Positions 51,548 to 60,632 of a stretch of 64,000 nt of DNA are shown in pieces. Position 1 is the stretch's first letter; each line of letters opens with the position of its first letter. The stretch is from Cryptosporangium aurantiacum. GTDB taxonomy: Bacteria; Actinomycetota; Actinomycetes; Mycobacteriales; Cryptosporangiaceae. The stretch spans positions 124,001-188,000 of the forward strand of contig NZ_FRCS01000007.1 of NCBI RefSeq assembly GCF_900143005.1, written 5' to 3'. The notes below the pieces were generated by a model. It saw only the letters and a list, made by a program, of their open reading frames with translations, searched no databases and was not told where the DNA came from. The position numbers and the translations under genes were made by a program.

Positions 51548-52560
51548 CGGCAACCGTCGACGCCACCGCCCCGGAAGCGCCGGAGAAGCCGGCCGCGACC
51601 TCGGGCGTCACCTCCGCGGCCGGCGTGTTCGGCGCGCGGTTCGCGGTAGTCGGCGTGTGGATCCTGCTGGCGCTGATCTACGCGGTCGCGGTGCCGGAGA
51701 CGTTCCTGACCCAGGGCACGTTCCAGACGATCTTCGGCAGCCAGCAGGCGCTGGTGTTCCTCACCGCGGCGCTGCTCTGCACGATCTGCGTCGGCGAGTT
51801 CGTCGACCTCTCGGTAGCGTCGGTCTTCGGCCTGTCCGCGATCCTGCTCCCGGTGCTGGTCGTCAACCACGGCTGGGGCGTCTGGCCGGCCTCGATCGCC
51901 GCGGTGGTCGCCGCGACGGTCTGCGGGCTGATCAACGCGATCCTCATCGTGCGGGTCGGCGTCAACACGATCGTCGTGACGCTCGGCATGGGCACGTTCG
52001 TACTCGGCATCTCGCTGTGGATCAGCAACCTGGCTCCGGTCAGCGGCCTGCCCGGCGACTTCGCGCAGATCGCCCTCTACGACATCGGCGGGCTGCCGAT
52101 CAGCTTCTTCGAGGGCATCCTGCTGATGGTCGGGTTCGCCTACGTGCTGGGCGGGACGCCGCTCGGGCGCAACATGCGGTTCGTCGGCGCCAACCGCGAG
52201 GTCAGCCGCCTGGCGGGCATCCGGGTCAACCGGATCCGGTTCGGCGCGTTCCTCGCGGCCGGCCTGATCGCCGGCCTCGGCGGCGTGCTGTCCGCGGCGG
52301 CGACCGGCGGTTTCGACCCGACCGTGTCGCAGAGCTACCTGCTGCCGACGTTCGCGTCCACGTTCCTCGGCACCGCGGTCCTCCAGCCCGGCCGCTTCAA
52401 CCCGCTCGGCACGCTGATCGCCGTCTACTTCCTGGCCACCGGCATCCTCGGCCTCCAGTTGCTGGGCGTGGCCGGGTGGGTCGCCAACGTCTTCTACGGC
52501 GGGGTCCTGATCGTCGCGGTCACGATCTCCACGCTGCTGCACGCGCGCTCCGGCTCGTAG
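51544..52560 (+). CDS. Sugar-type ABC importer permease (RbsC family)
   Basis: A 338-residue permease with about ten helices; LGMGTFVLGISLWISNLAPVSG and GRNMRFVGANREVSRLAGIRVNRIRFGAFLAAGLIAGLGGVL are the conserved family regions. GTG 51544 overlaps the upstream CMD gene. Unlike amino-acid permeases, this branch takes up sugars, polyols, autoinducers or aromatic compounds. It works with the following binding protein and fused ATPase. Confidence 0.93.
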   Translation: MTATVDATAPEAPEKPAATSGVTSAAGVFGARFAVVGVWILLALIYAVAVPETFLTQGTFQTIFGSQQALVFLTAALLCTICVGEFVDLSVASVFGLSAILLPVLVVNHGWGVWPASIAAVVAATVCGLINAILIVRVGVNTIVVTLGMGTFVLGISLWISNLAPVSGLPGDFAQIALYDIGGLPISFFEGILLMVGFAYVLGGTPLGRNMRFVGANREVSRLAGIRVNRIRFGAFLAAGLIAGLGGVLSAAATGGFDPTVSQSYLLPTFASTFLGTAVLQPGRFNPLGTLIAVYFLATGILGLQLLGVAGWVANVFYGGVLIVAVTISTLLHARSGS

Positions 52561-52593
52561 CGCCGGCCCGAAACTCCCTCCGAAAGGCGCTCA

Positions 52594-53754
52594 ATGATGC
52601 GCGATACCCCTCGGTTCCGGCGCGTGCTGCGGCCGGTCCTGGCGCTGACCGCCCTCGCGCTGGTCGCTGCCGGCTGCGGTAACCCGGCCGCCGACACCGC
52701 CGGTTCCGGCTCGAACAGCACCAACAGCGCGCTCGCGGCCGAGGTCGAGAAGCTCTCCGAGGCCAGGGACGCCTACCCGGTGCCCACCGAGCCCGTCGGC
52801 GACGTCTCCTCGCTCCGCGGCAAGACCGTCTTCTACATCCCGATCACCCAGCAGGCGCACCAGTTCGCGATCACCGCCGAGGCGCTCTCCAAGGCCTTGG
52901 CGACGGTCGGGATCCGGATGCAGCTCTGCAACGGCAACTCGAACCCGTCCGAGGTCAGCGCCTGCGTGTCTCAGGCGACCGCGGCGAACGCCGGTGCGAT
53001 CGTCACCGACTCGATCCCGTACGCGCTGGCCGCGAACGGCTTCGACGCCGCCCAGGTCAAGGGCATCCCGGTGCTGATCACCGACCAGATCCCGGACCCG
53101 AAACACCCGGAGACCACGACCCTCGGCTACCTCGAGGGCGGCGGCACCGCGTCGCTCACCGCGGTCGCGAAGTGGATCATCAACGACTCCGGCGGCACCG
53201 CGAAGGTCGTCGTCAACCAGAGCACGGACTCCCAGTCCACGGTCGCCTACGTCGAGGCCGCGAAGAAGGTCTTCGACTCCGAGTGCCCGAAGTGCACGGT
53301 GACGATCAACAAGATCTCGTCGGCGAACTACTCACTGATCGCGTCGTCGACCAGCTCCGCACTGCTCCGGACGCCGGGCGCCAACTACCTGGTGTCGGAG
53401 TTCGACCAGTACCTGCAGCCGACGCTCGGCGGCGCGCAGCAGTCCGGCAAGATCGCGTCGCTCAAGGGCGCCTCGGCCGGCGCGCAGCTGCCCGGTCTGA
53501 AGATGGTCGAGTCGAAGAACTTCCTGCACGCCGACATCGGCCAGGCCTCGGTGTTCCAGGGCTGGGCCGACGCGGACGCCGTGTTGCGGCTGATGCTCGG
53601 CGAGCCGCTGCCGGAGTACGAGATCCCGGTCCGCATCTTCACCAGGGACAACATCGCCGACATCGAGCTGACCGAGGAGGCCGAGGAGTCCGGCGAGTGG
53701 TACGGGCCGACCGACTTCCCGCAGAAGTTCGGCGCTCTCTGGAAGGAGAGCTGA
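52594..53754 (+). CDS. ABC importer substrate-binding lipoprotein (sugar-type, periplasmic-binding protein 1 fold)
   Basis: A 386-residue solute-binding protein. Signal peptide and lipobox AAGC put the lipid on C28. TVFYIPITQQAHQFAITAEALSKALATVGI and ANAGAIVTDSIPYALAANGFDAAQVKGIPVLITDQ follow the pattern of LacI/RbsB-type lobes. Two ATGs at 52594 and 52597 are equally possible. AAAGG is upstream. The ligand cannot be told from sequence. Confidence 0.9.
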   Translation: MMRDTPRFRRVLRPVLALTALALVAAGCGNPAADTAGSGSNSTNSALAAEVEKLSEARDAYPVPTEPVGDVSSLRGKTVFYIPITQQAHQFAITAEALSKALATVGIRMQLCNGNSNPSEVSACVSQATAANAGAIVTDSIPYALAANGFDAAQVKGIPVLITDQIPDPKHPETTTLGYLEGGGTASLTAVAKWIINDSGGTAKVVVNQSTDSQSTVAYVEAAKKVFDSECPKCTVTINKISSANYSLIASSTSSALLRTPGANYLVSEFDQYLQPTLGGAQQSGKIASLKGASAGAQLPGLKMVESKNFLHADIGQASVFQGWADADAVLRLMLGEPLPEYEIPVRIFTRDNIADIELTEEAEESGEWYGPTDFPQKFGALWKES

Positions 53755-53756
53755 TC

Positions 53757-55304
53757 ATGTCGAGCGTCCGCCTGGGCATCGACAACGTGTCGAAGACGTT
53801 CGGCCGGAACCGTGCGCTGCGCAACGTCAGCCTCAACGTGCACCCCGGCGAGATCCACGCGCTCGTAGGACAGAACGGGTCGGGCAAGTCGACGCTGGCG
53901 AAGATCCTCACCGGGTACCACCCGGCGGATCCCGGTGGCCGGGTCGTCGTCGACGGCGCGGAGCTGGTCCTGCCGGTGCGTCCGCTGGAGGCCCGCAACC
54001 GCGGGCTGGCCGTCGTCCACCAGTCGCTGGGCCTGGTCAACGACCACACGGTCGTGGAGAACCTCCGGGTGGGCCGGTTCCGGGCCAGCCGGTGGTCCCG
54101 CCGGATCCGCTGGGACGAGGAGCGGGCGGCCGCCGCCGAGGTGCTCGCCCGGCTCGGGTGCACGGTGCCGCTCGACGCGAAGGTCGGCGCGCTCGGCGAG
54201 GAGGACCGCGCGAGCGTCGCGATCGCCCGCGCGCTGCAGGACGCGCAGAGCGGGCAGGGCGTCATCATCTTCGACGAATCCACCCGCTCGCTGAACCGCG
54301 AGACCCTCGAGCACTTCTACGAGATCCTGGACGGCGTCGTGGCCACCGGGACGTCGGTGCTGCTCATCACCCACCGCCTGGAGGAGGTCACCGAGGCGGC
54401 GGACCGGGTCACCGTGCTGCGGGACGGCGTCGCCGTGGAGGCCGACCGGCCGACCGACGGGCTCACCGAAGCCGAGCTCGTCCACCTGCTGCTCGGACGC
54501 GCGCTGGAGAACCTGGACCGGCCGACGCCGCCGGCCACCGGCGAGCGCGCGCCGATCGTCGTCAGCGGTGTCTCCGGCCGGCTCGTCCGGCCGGTCGACC
54601 TCGAGGTCCGGCCCGGTGAGGTCGTCGGGGTCACCGGCCTGCCCGACTCCGGTTACGAGGAACTGCCGTACCTGCTGGCCGGCGTCAGCCCGGCGGCCGG
54701 CGGCACGGTCCGGCTGGCCGACACGACGCTCGACGTGCGCCGGACCGGTCCGCTCGCGGCGATCGCGGCCGGTGTGGTGCTGGTGCCGGAGAGCCGCGAC
54801 CGCCAGGGGCTCGCGTTCGACATGTCGATCGCGGAGAACGTCGTCCTGCCGTGCATGAACGTGCGGTCGCACGGCGTCCGCCCGGTCGACCGTCGCACCG
54901 AGAAGGCGCGCGTCGCGAAGTGGGTCACCGAGCTCGACGTCCGTCCGCCGGTGCCGTCGCTGCCGGTCGGCAAGCTGTCCGGCGGAAACCAGCAGAAGGT
55001 GCTGCTGGCCAAGTGGCTCTCCACCGACCCGCAGCTCCTGCTGCTGCACGAGCCGACGCAGGCCGTCGACGTCGGGGCACGGCGCGCGATCATCGCCGCG
55101 ATCCACGACGCCGCGGCGCGGGGCTGCGCGGTGCTGGTCGCCGGCTGCGACGAGAACGAGCTGTCGCTGCTCTGCGACCGCGTCCTGGTCTTCCGGGACG
55201 GACGCGTCGCCGAGGAGCTGGAGGACAAGCCGGGCGCGGACGCGATCGTGGCAGCCATCCACGTCTCGACCGGACGAAAGAAGCTACGCGCCCGCAGCGC
55301 GTGA
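53757..55304 (+). CDS. Fused two-domain sugar-type ABC ATPase (RbsA family) with degenerate sites
   Basis: A 515-residue double ATPase. Domain 1 has an intact Walker A (GQNGSGKST), but its signature reads ALGEEDRASVAIARAL, not LSGGQ, and Walker B ends IIFDESTRSLN. Domain 2 has a normal signature (LSGGNQQKVLLAKWL) but GLPDSGYEELP replaces Walker A, the degenerate site usual for RbsA second domains. Hence one composite site should pair Walker A of domain 1 with the signature of domain 2. GGAAGGAG precedes ATG 53757. Confidence 0.92.
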   Translation: MSSVRLGIDNVSKTFGRNRALRNVSLNVHPGEIHALVGQNGSGKSTLAKILTGYHPADPGGRVVVDGAELVLPVRPLEARNRGLAVVHQSLGLVNDHTVVENLRVGRFRASRWSRRIRWDEERAAAAEVLARLGCTVPLDAKVGALGEEDRASVAIARALQDAQSGQGVIIFDESTRSLNRETLEHFYEILDGVVATGTSVLLITHRLEEVTEAADRVTVLRDGVAVEADRPTDGLTEAELVHLLLGRALENLDRPTPPATGERAPIVVSGVSGRLVRPVDLEVRPGEVVGVTGLPDSGYEELPYLLAGVSPAAGGTVRLADTTLDVRRTGPLAAIAAGVVLVPESRDRQGLAFDMSIAENVVLPCMNVRSHGVRPVDRRTEKARVAKWVTELDVRPPVPSLPVGKLSGGNQQKVLLAKWLSTDPQLLLLHEPTQAVDVGARRAIIAAIHDAAARGCAVLVAGCDENELSLLCDRVLVFRDGRVAEELEDKPGADAIVAAIHVSTGRKKLRARSA

Positions 55305-55320
55305 CATACGAGGAGCACCA

Positions 55321-56244
55321 GTGGACCGGATCACGATCATGCGCAGCTTCGTCGGCGTCGGCGAGCAGGGCAGCTTCAGCCAGGCGGCCCGACGCCTGGG
55401 GATATCCGGTTCGCTGGTGTCCAGGCACGTCGCCGAGCTGGAGAAGCAGCTCGGGATCCGGCTCGTGAACCGCACCGCGCGAGCGGTCACGCTGACCGCG
55501 GCCGGGCGGCGGTACCACGACTTCGCGCACCGGATCCTGGAGGAGCTCGACGCCGAGGACGCGGCGCTGCGCGGCCTGCGGGACAAGCCGGAGGGGCCGC
55601 TGGCCGTGATCTGTCCCAAATGGATCGGCAACCTCGACCTCGGGGAGGCGATCGCGGACTTCGCGGTCGACCATCCGAAGATCCACGTCCGGTTCGAGGT
55701 CGGCGGGATGTCCGACCGCACGTTCGACTTCCTCGACAAGGGCTACGACGTCGCGTTCCACACCAAGGACCTGCGGGACTCGACGATGCTGATCCGCCGG
55801 ATCGCGAACATCGAGTACGTGCTCTGCGCGGCGCCCGAGTACCTCAAGGGCAGGCCGGCCCTCACCGACCCGCAGGACCTGGCCGAACACGAGTGCCTGG
55901 TGCACATCAACGACCCGATCTGGCACCTGCACCAGGGCGGCAAGGACGTGCACGCGAAGATCCTCACCACGGTGTACTCGTCGAACAGCTACCTGACGCT
56001 GCGCAAGGCCGCGGTCCGTGGCCGAGGGCTCGCGCTGATGCCGGTGCGCACGGTGCTGGGCGACCTGGAGAGCGGGGCGCTGCAGCGCGTCCTGCCCGAG
56101 TACGAGGGCCCGGACCGGTCGCTGTACGCGGTGCACTCGCCGGGCGCGCACACGCTGCGCAAGGTCCGGGTCTTCCTGGACTACATCGCCGCCTGGTTCG
56201 CGCGGAATCCGATCAACGCGCCGAACCTCGCAATCGGCGAATGA
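55321..56244 (+). CDS. LysR-family transcriptional regulator
   Basis: A 307-residue LysR protein with MDRITIMRSFVGVGEQGSFSQAARRLGISGSLVSRHVAELEKQLGIRLVNRTARAV as the DNA-binding part, of the CrgA/AaeR-like group. GTG 55321 has GAGGAG upstream. It lies between the importer and the catabolic operon on the same strand. Its stop codon is within a 31-bp palindrome that precedes the operon promoter, so it probably regulates that operon and may be co-transcribed with the importer. Confidence 0.92.
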   Translation: MDRITIMRSFVGVGEQGSFSQAARRLGISGSLVSRHVAELEKQLGIRLVNRTARAVTLTAAGRRYHDFAHRILEELDAEDAALRGLRDKPEGPLAVICPKWIGNLDLGEAIADFAVDHPKIHVRFEVGGMSDRTFDFLDKGYDVAFHTKDLRDSTMLIRRIANIEYVLCAAPEYLKGRPALTDPQDLAEHECLVHINDPIWHLHQGGKDVHAKILTTVYSSNSYLTLRKAAVRGRGLALMPVRTVLGDLESGALQRVLPEYEGPDRSLYAVHSPGAHTLRKVRVFLDYIAAWFARNPINAPNLAIGE

Positions 56245-56261
56245 TTAGAGTTCGCCGATTG
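56231..56261. promoter_or_regulatory. 31-bp palindrome (11-9-11) at LysR gene end
   Basis: CAATCGGCGAA (56231-56241) and TTCGCCGATTG (56251-56261) are exact reverse complements around a nine-base centre that starts with the LysR stop. There is no T-tract. It stands just upstream of a promoter-like pair for the catabolic operon and could be the LysR binding site or a hairpin between the two units. Confidence 0.6.
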
Positions 56262-56274
56262 CCGTCCCGCGCCG

Positions 56275-56302
56275 TTGAGGCTGATCAACTGCCCGTCATA
56301 GG
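56275..56302 (+). promoter_or_regulatory. Candidate promoter of the catabolic operon
   Basis: TTGAGG (56275-56280) and CATAGG (56297-56302) are 16 bases apart. Transcription would begin near 56309, leaving a leader of about 26 bases with GAGGAG as ribosome site before GTG 56335. The A-rich GTGAAAAAAATCC patch is unusual in this GC-rich DNA. Confidence 0.45.
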
Positions 56303-56334
56303 GTGAAAAAAATCCGGATGAGGAGTGCGCCCCC

Positions 56335-57234
56335 GTGACTATTCTTCGGATCGAACGTGCCGTCTACGCGGTGGATGACATCCCCACGTGCGCGCGTTTC
56401 TTCGAGGATTTCGGATTGCTGCGCCGCAGCGAGACCGAGCTGACCACGCTGACCGGTCAGGTGGTCGAGTTGCGGCCGATCGACGACCCGTCGCTGCCCG
56501 CCGGGTTGGAGCCGGGCCCCACGATCCGCGAGGTCGTCTGGGGCGTCGACAGCCAGGATTCGCTCGACGCCCTCATCGACGATCTGCGCACGGACCGCCC
56601 TGTCACGGTCGACGAGAACGGTGTCGCGCACACGCTGGACGAGACCGGTTTCGGGCTCGGACTAGCGGTCGCGGCGCCGGTGGAACTCGACTCGACGACG
56701 TTCGCGACAAATGCGTACGGCAACGTCCAGCGGTGGAACAAAGGCCTCGAGCCGACGCCGACCGTCCGGCCACTTCGGATCTGCCACGTCGCTCTCAACA
56801 TTCCGAAAGAGGGCCGGGAGAAGGCGACCGACTTTTACCTCGACCGGCTCCATTTCCGGGCCACCGACCGCGTTCTCAAGATGGGCACCTTCATGCAGTG
56901 CGAGGGTGACGACGACCAGCACAATCTGTTGCTCTGCCACCGCCCCGACCGGGCGGGCATCAACCACACCTCCTACGAGGTCCGCAATTTCGACGAGGTG
57001 ATCGTCGGCGGCAACCAGATGATCGAGGCCGGCTGGCAGGAAGCGCGCCGGCTGGGTCGCCACACGGTCGGGTCGAACGTCTTCCGGTTCTTCCACGCCC
57101 CCTGCGGCGGGCGGGTCGAGTACGCCGCCGACATGGACCGGGTGGACGCCTCCTACGGCGAGCGCGTGCACGAGGAGACCCCACCGCATCACCTCTGGAC
57201 CCTCCGTAGCAACCGGGAGAAGGCCGAATCGTGA
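56335..57234 (+). CDS. Extradiol ring-cleavage dioxygenase-like VOC protein (BphC type)
   Basis: A 299-residue protein with two VOC modules. The second holds the facial triad for Fe(II): H151 (RICHVAL), H211 (GINHTSYEV) and E262 (GGRVEYAAD), the spacing of two-domain type I extradiol dioxygenases such as BphC. It should cleave a catechol-like ring next to the hydroxyl groups. GTG 56335 has GAGGAG upstream. It is the first gene of a tightly packed seven-gene operon. The substrate may be a monocyclic or larger catechol; the sequence does not say. Confidence 0.85.
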   Translation: MTILRIERAVYAVDDIPTCARFFEDFGLLRRSETELTTLTGQVVELRPIDDPSLPAGLEPGPTIREVVWGVDSQDSLDALIDDLRTDRPVTVDENGVAHTLDETGFGLGLAVAAPVELDSTTFATNAYGNVQRWNKGLEPTPTVRPLRICHVALNIPKEGREKATDFYLDRLHFRATDRVLKMGTFMQCEGDDDQHNLLLCHRPDRAGINHTSYEVRNFDEVIVGGNQMIEAGWQEARRLGRHTVGSNVFRFFHAPCGGRVEYAADMDRVDASYGERVHEETPPHHLWTLRSNREKAES

Positions 57235-58691
57235 GTACCGCTCTATCCGAGACCGCTGCCGCCACCGGGTATCCGTCGCCGGCGCTCTACATCGACGGCG
57301 AGTGGACGGCGGGCAGCGGCGACCGCACCGAGCCGGTGATCAACCCGGCCACCGGGGAGGTCCTCGGGCACGTCCCGCTCGCCACCGCCGCCGACCTCGA
57401 CCGGGCGCTGGCCGCCGCCGCCCGCGGCTGGCGGGTCTGGCGCGACACCCCGGTGCTGCGCCGCACCGCGATCCTCCACCGGGCCGCCGACCTGATGCGC
57501 GAGCGGGCCGCCGAGATCGGCCGGGCGATGACGCTCGAGCAGGGCAAGCCGCTGACGGAGTCCACCGGCGAGGCGGGCCGCGCCGCCGCGCTGCTCGACT
57601 GGGACACCGAGGAGGGCCGCCGCGCCTACGGCCGGATCATCCCGACCGGCCCCGGCGAGTCGTTGCGGGTGGTCCGCGAGGGGATCGGGCCGGTCGCCGC
57701 GTTCACGCCGTGGAACTTCCCCGCCGGTGGCCCGAACCGGAAGATCGCCGCCGCGCTCGCCGCCGGGTGCTCGATCGTCCTCAAGGCGTCGGAGGAGGTG
57801 CCGGCCACCGCGGTCCTGCTGGCCCGGTGTTACCAGGACGCCGGTCTGCCCGCCGGCGTGCTGAACCTGGTCTTCGGGGTGCCCGCCGAGGTCTCCGAGC
57901 ACCTGATCGCCTCGCCGACGATCCGCTTCGTCGCGTTCACCGGCTCGGTCCCGGTCGGCAAGCTGCTCGCGGCGCGCGCCGGGTCGTTCATGAAGCCGGC
58001 GATCATGGAGCTGGGCGGCCACGCGCCGGTCATCGTCTGCGACGACGTCGACCCGGTCGCCGCCGCTCAGGCGTGCGTGCGCGCCAAGTTCACGAACGCC
58101 GGCCAGGTCTGCACGTCCCCGAGCCGGTTCTTCGTCCACGAGTCGCAGCACGACGCTTTTGTGCAGGCGTTCGTGACCGCGACCGAGGCGGTGGTGGTCG
58201 GCAACGGCCTCGAGCCCGGCGTCCAGATGGGGCCGTTGGCCAACGCCCGCCGTCGCGAGGCGGTCGACCGGCTGGTCTCGGAATCCGGGGCACAGGTCCT
58301 CACCGGGGGGCACGCGCTCGACCGGCCCGGTTTTTTCTACGCACCGACCGTCCTGATCGACGTGCCCCCGGACGCCGCGCTCCTCACCGAGGAGCCGTTC
58401 GGGCCGGTTGCGCCGATCCTCCCGTACACCGACCTCGACGAGGTGATGGACCGGGCGAACAGCCTGCCCTACGGGCTGGCCGCCTACGGCTTCACCCACC
58501 GTGCTGACCGGGCCGAGTGGCTCATCGACCGCTTCGAAGCCGGGATCCTCTCGATCAACCACGCCGGTGGGTCGGTCCCGATCGCGCCGTCCGGCGGGTT
58601 CAAGGAGAGCGGCTACGGACGGGAGGGCGGCTCGGAGGGCCTCGACGGCTACCTGATCACCAAACGCGTCTCCCACAAGTTGGTCCTATGA
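57231..58691 (+). CDS. NAD(P)-dependent aldehyde dehydrogenase
   Basis: A 486-residue ALDH close to succinate-semialdehyde and 2-hydroxymuconate-semialdehyde types. TPWNFPAGGPNRK binds the cofactor, MELGGHAP carries the general base E260 and NAGQVCTSPSRFF the catalytic C294. GTG 57231 overlaps the dioxygenase stop by four bases, and the stop overlaps the FAH gene start. Oxidation of the ring-cleavage aldehyde is the expected job. Confidence 0.93.
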   Translation: MSTALSETAAATGYPSPALYIDGEWTAGSGDRTEPVINPATGEVLGHVPLATAADLDRALAAAARGWRVWRDTPVLRRTAILHRAADLMRERAAEIGRAMTLEQGKPLTESTGEAGRAAALLDWDTEEGRRAYGRIIPTGPGESLRVVREGIGPVAAFTPWNFPAGGPNRKIAAALAAGCSIVLKASEEVPATAVLLARCYQDAGLPAGVLNLVFGVPAEVSEHLIASPTIRFVAFTGSVPVGKLLAARAGSFMKPAIMELGGHAPVIVCDDVDPVAAAQACVRAKFTNAGQVCTSPSRFFVHESQHDAFVQAFVTATEAVVVGNGLEPGVQMGPLANARRREAVDRLVSESGAQVLTGGHALDRPGFFYAPTVLIDVPPDAALLTEEPFGPVAPILPYTDLDEVMDRANSLPYGLAAYGFTHRADRAEWLIDRFEAGILSINHAGGSVPIAPSGGFKESGYGREGGSEGLDGYLITKRVSHKLVL

Positions 58692-59440
58692 GATGGGCGC
58701 GGGTCCTCGACCGGTTCGCGCTGATCCAGGACGATCTCGTCTTCCCGGTTTCCGGAAGCCCGTTCGGGGAGTACCGGCGCACCGGGGAACGGATCCCGCT
58801 GGCCGACGTGCGGTTGCAGCCACCGGTGGTGCCGCCGACGTTCTACGCGGTCGGACTGAACTACGCCGCCCACGTCGCGCACGCGAACGCGACCATGCCG
58901 GACCGGCCCGAGGTGGGCTATCGCGCCAACAGCGCGCTGATCGGGCACCGCGCCCCGGTGGTCAAACCCGCCGACTGCACCGGGCGGTTCGAGGCCGAGG
59001 CCGAGCTGGTGGCGGTGGTCGGTGCGCGGCTGCGCCGCTGCTCGCGGGACGAGGCCGTAGCGGGGATCTTCGGGTGGACGATCGGCAACGACGTCAGCGC
59101 CCGTGCCTGGCAGCACTCCGACCGGACGTTCTGGCGTGCGAAGAACAGCGACACGTTCAAGCCGATGGGTCCGTGGATCGAGACCGACGCCGACCCGCTC
59201 ACGGCGTCGACGACCGTGACCGTGGACGGCGAGACGGTCGCCCACTTCACGACCGGAGCGATGATCTTCGACCCGTACGACTACCTGGTCGAGATCTCCC
59301 GCTACATCACGCTCGTCCCGGGCGACGTGCTGTGGATGGGAACCGACGCGGTCGTCCCCCTGAAGCCCGGCACCACGCTGGGCATCTCGATCACCGGCAT
59401 CGGGACTTTGCAGAATCCGATCGTGCAGGAGGAGTCATGA
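58688..59440 (+). CDS. Fumarylacetoacetate hydrolase-family protein
   Basis: A 250-residue FAH-fold enzyme. FYAVGLNYAAHVAH starts the fold, FEAEAELVAVVG and IGNDVSAR contribute Glu and Asp ligands for Mg, and KPGTTLGISITGIGTLQNPI ends it. Family members are hydrolases, isomerases or decarboxylases of oxo-acids, including oxalocrotonate decarboxylase and hydratase of meta-cleavage routes. It overlaps both neighbouring genes by four bases. Confidence 0.91.
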   Translation: MRWARVLDRFALIQDDLVFPVSGSPFGEYRRTGERIPLADVRLQPPVVPPTFYAVGLNYAAHVAHANATMPDRPEVGYRANSALIGHRAPVVKPADCTGRFEAEAELVAVVGARLRRCSRDEAVAGIFGWTIGNDVSARAWQHSDRTFWRAKNSDTFKPMGPWIETDADPLTASTTVTVDGETVAHFTTGAMIFDPYDYLVEISRYITLVPGDVLWMGTDAVVPLKPGTTLGISITGIGTLQNPIVQEES

Positions 59441-59850
59441 GTAACCGCCCCGCCTACATTCACCACGTCAACTTCCCGACCACCGATCCCGAGCGCACCA
59501 AAGAGTGGTACACGAAGGTCTTCGGCATGAAGAACGTGACGCCGAAGAGCAACACCAAGGTCGTCCTGATGACCCGCGGTGACTTCGACCTGCATTTCAC
59601 CCCGGTCGAGACGATGGACCGGATGGCGCCGTACCACTTCGCGGTCGAGGTCGAGGACTGGGACGGGTTCCTGGCCCATCTCAAGGAGCTCGGCATCCGG
59701 CACACCCGGCCGATCGAGCGGCCGGAGAACCAGTCGAAGTTCTGCTACATCCACGACCCGGACCACACGATGATCGAGCTGGTCTACCACCACCGTCGGA
59801 AGCCGATCGACGGCGCGCCGAACCTCCAGCCTGCCGTGGCGGAGGGCTGA
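59437..59850 (+). CDS. Single-domain VOC (glyoxalase/dioxygenase-fold) protein
   Basis: A 137-residue VOC protein. IHHVNFPTTDPERTKEWYTKVFGM opens it; HHV, APYHFAVEV and TMIELVY supply the likely His and Glu metal ligands of a glyoxalase-like site. It overlaps the FAH gene and ends as TGATG with the hydrolase gene. Its task may be isomerisation or a second ring-opening step in the same pathway. Confidence 0.88.
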   Translation: MSNRPAYIHHVNFPTTDPERTKEWYTKVFGMKNVTPKSNTKVVLMTRGDFDLHFTPVETMDRMAPYHFAVEVEDWDGFLAHLKELGIRHTRPIERPENQSKFCYIHDPDHTMIELVYHHRRKPIDGAPNLQPAVAEG

Positions 59851-60632
59851 TGTTCGCCACCGCCGAGGACGGCACGAAGATCTACTACGAGACGCACGGC
59901 AGCGGCCCGGCCGTGGTGTTCGTGCACGGCTCGGGTGGCCATCACGCCGCGTGGTGGCAGCAGGTGCCGGCGTTCAGCGACCGGTACACGGTCGTCACGC
60001 TCGACCTGCGGGGCTTCGGCAACTCGGACTCTTCGTTCGACGAGTTCGACAGCCGGGCCTTCCCGGACGACGTCCTCGCCGTGCTCCGGGCCGCGTCCGT
60101 GGGCCCCGCCGTCCTGCTGGGGCAGTCGATCGGGGCGGCCGCGGCGCTGAAGGCCGCGCTCCGGGAGCCGTCGCTGGCCGCCGGGGTCGTGCTCGCGCAC
60201 TCGCTCGGCGGCATCGACGACGCGGAGCTCTCCGCGCTCGTCGCGGCCGACCGCGCCGAGGCGGTCAAGCTCCCGGTCATCGACCGGCTGCTGACGCCCG
60301 CGTTCCGCGCGGCCGACCCGGCCAAGACGTTCCTGTTCCGTCAGCAGGGCACGTTCAACACCGCGACCATGGCCGACCTGCGCAACCTCAACAGCGACGG
60401 TCCGACGATCGAGGCCGTGGTCGCGTCCGGCCTGCCGATCTGCTTCCTCGCCGGTGAGTTGGACGCCGTGCTGTCCGGCACGACCGTGCGCCGCGCCGCT
60501 TCCAAGGTGCCGGGTTCGGTGCTGGAGCTGGTCCCGGACGCACCGCACTCCATGTACTGGGAGGCGCCGGAGCTGTTCAACGCGGCGCTCGACCGTTTCC
60601 TCTCTCGCGTCTTCACAGGAGTTCCCGCATGA
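59850..60632 (+). CDS. Alpha/beta hydrolase (meta-cleavage-product hydrolase-like)
   Basis: A 260-residue alpha/beta hydrolase. VFVHGSGGHHAAWWQQVPAFSDRYTVVTLDLRGFGNSD is the oxyanion and early strand region, LLGQSIGAAAAL has nucleophile S93, LAGELDAVL the acid and DAPHSMYWE the His. This set is common in C-C hydrolases of aromatic degradation, and the place after dioxygenase and FAH genes fits that role. It shares one base with the VOC stop and four with the GlcG start. Confidence 0.88.
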   Translation: MFATAEDGTKIYYETHGSGPAVVFVHGSGGHHAAWWQQVPAFSDRYTVVTLDLRGFGNSDSSFDEFDSRAFPDDVLAVLRAASVGPAVLLGQSIGAAAALKAALREPSLAAGVVLAHSLGGIDDAELSALVAADRAEAVKLPVIDRLLTPAFRAADPAKTFLFRQQGTFNTATMADLRNLNSDGPTIEAVVASGLPICFLAGELDAVLSGTTVRRAASKVPGSVLELVPDAPHSMYWEAPELFNAALDRFLSRVFTGVPA

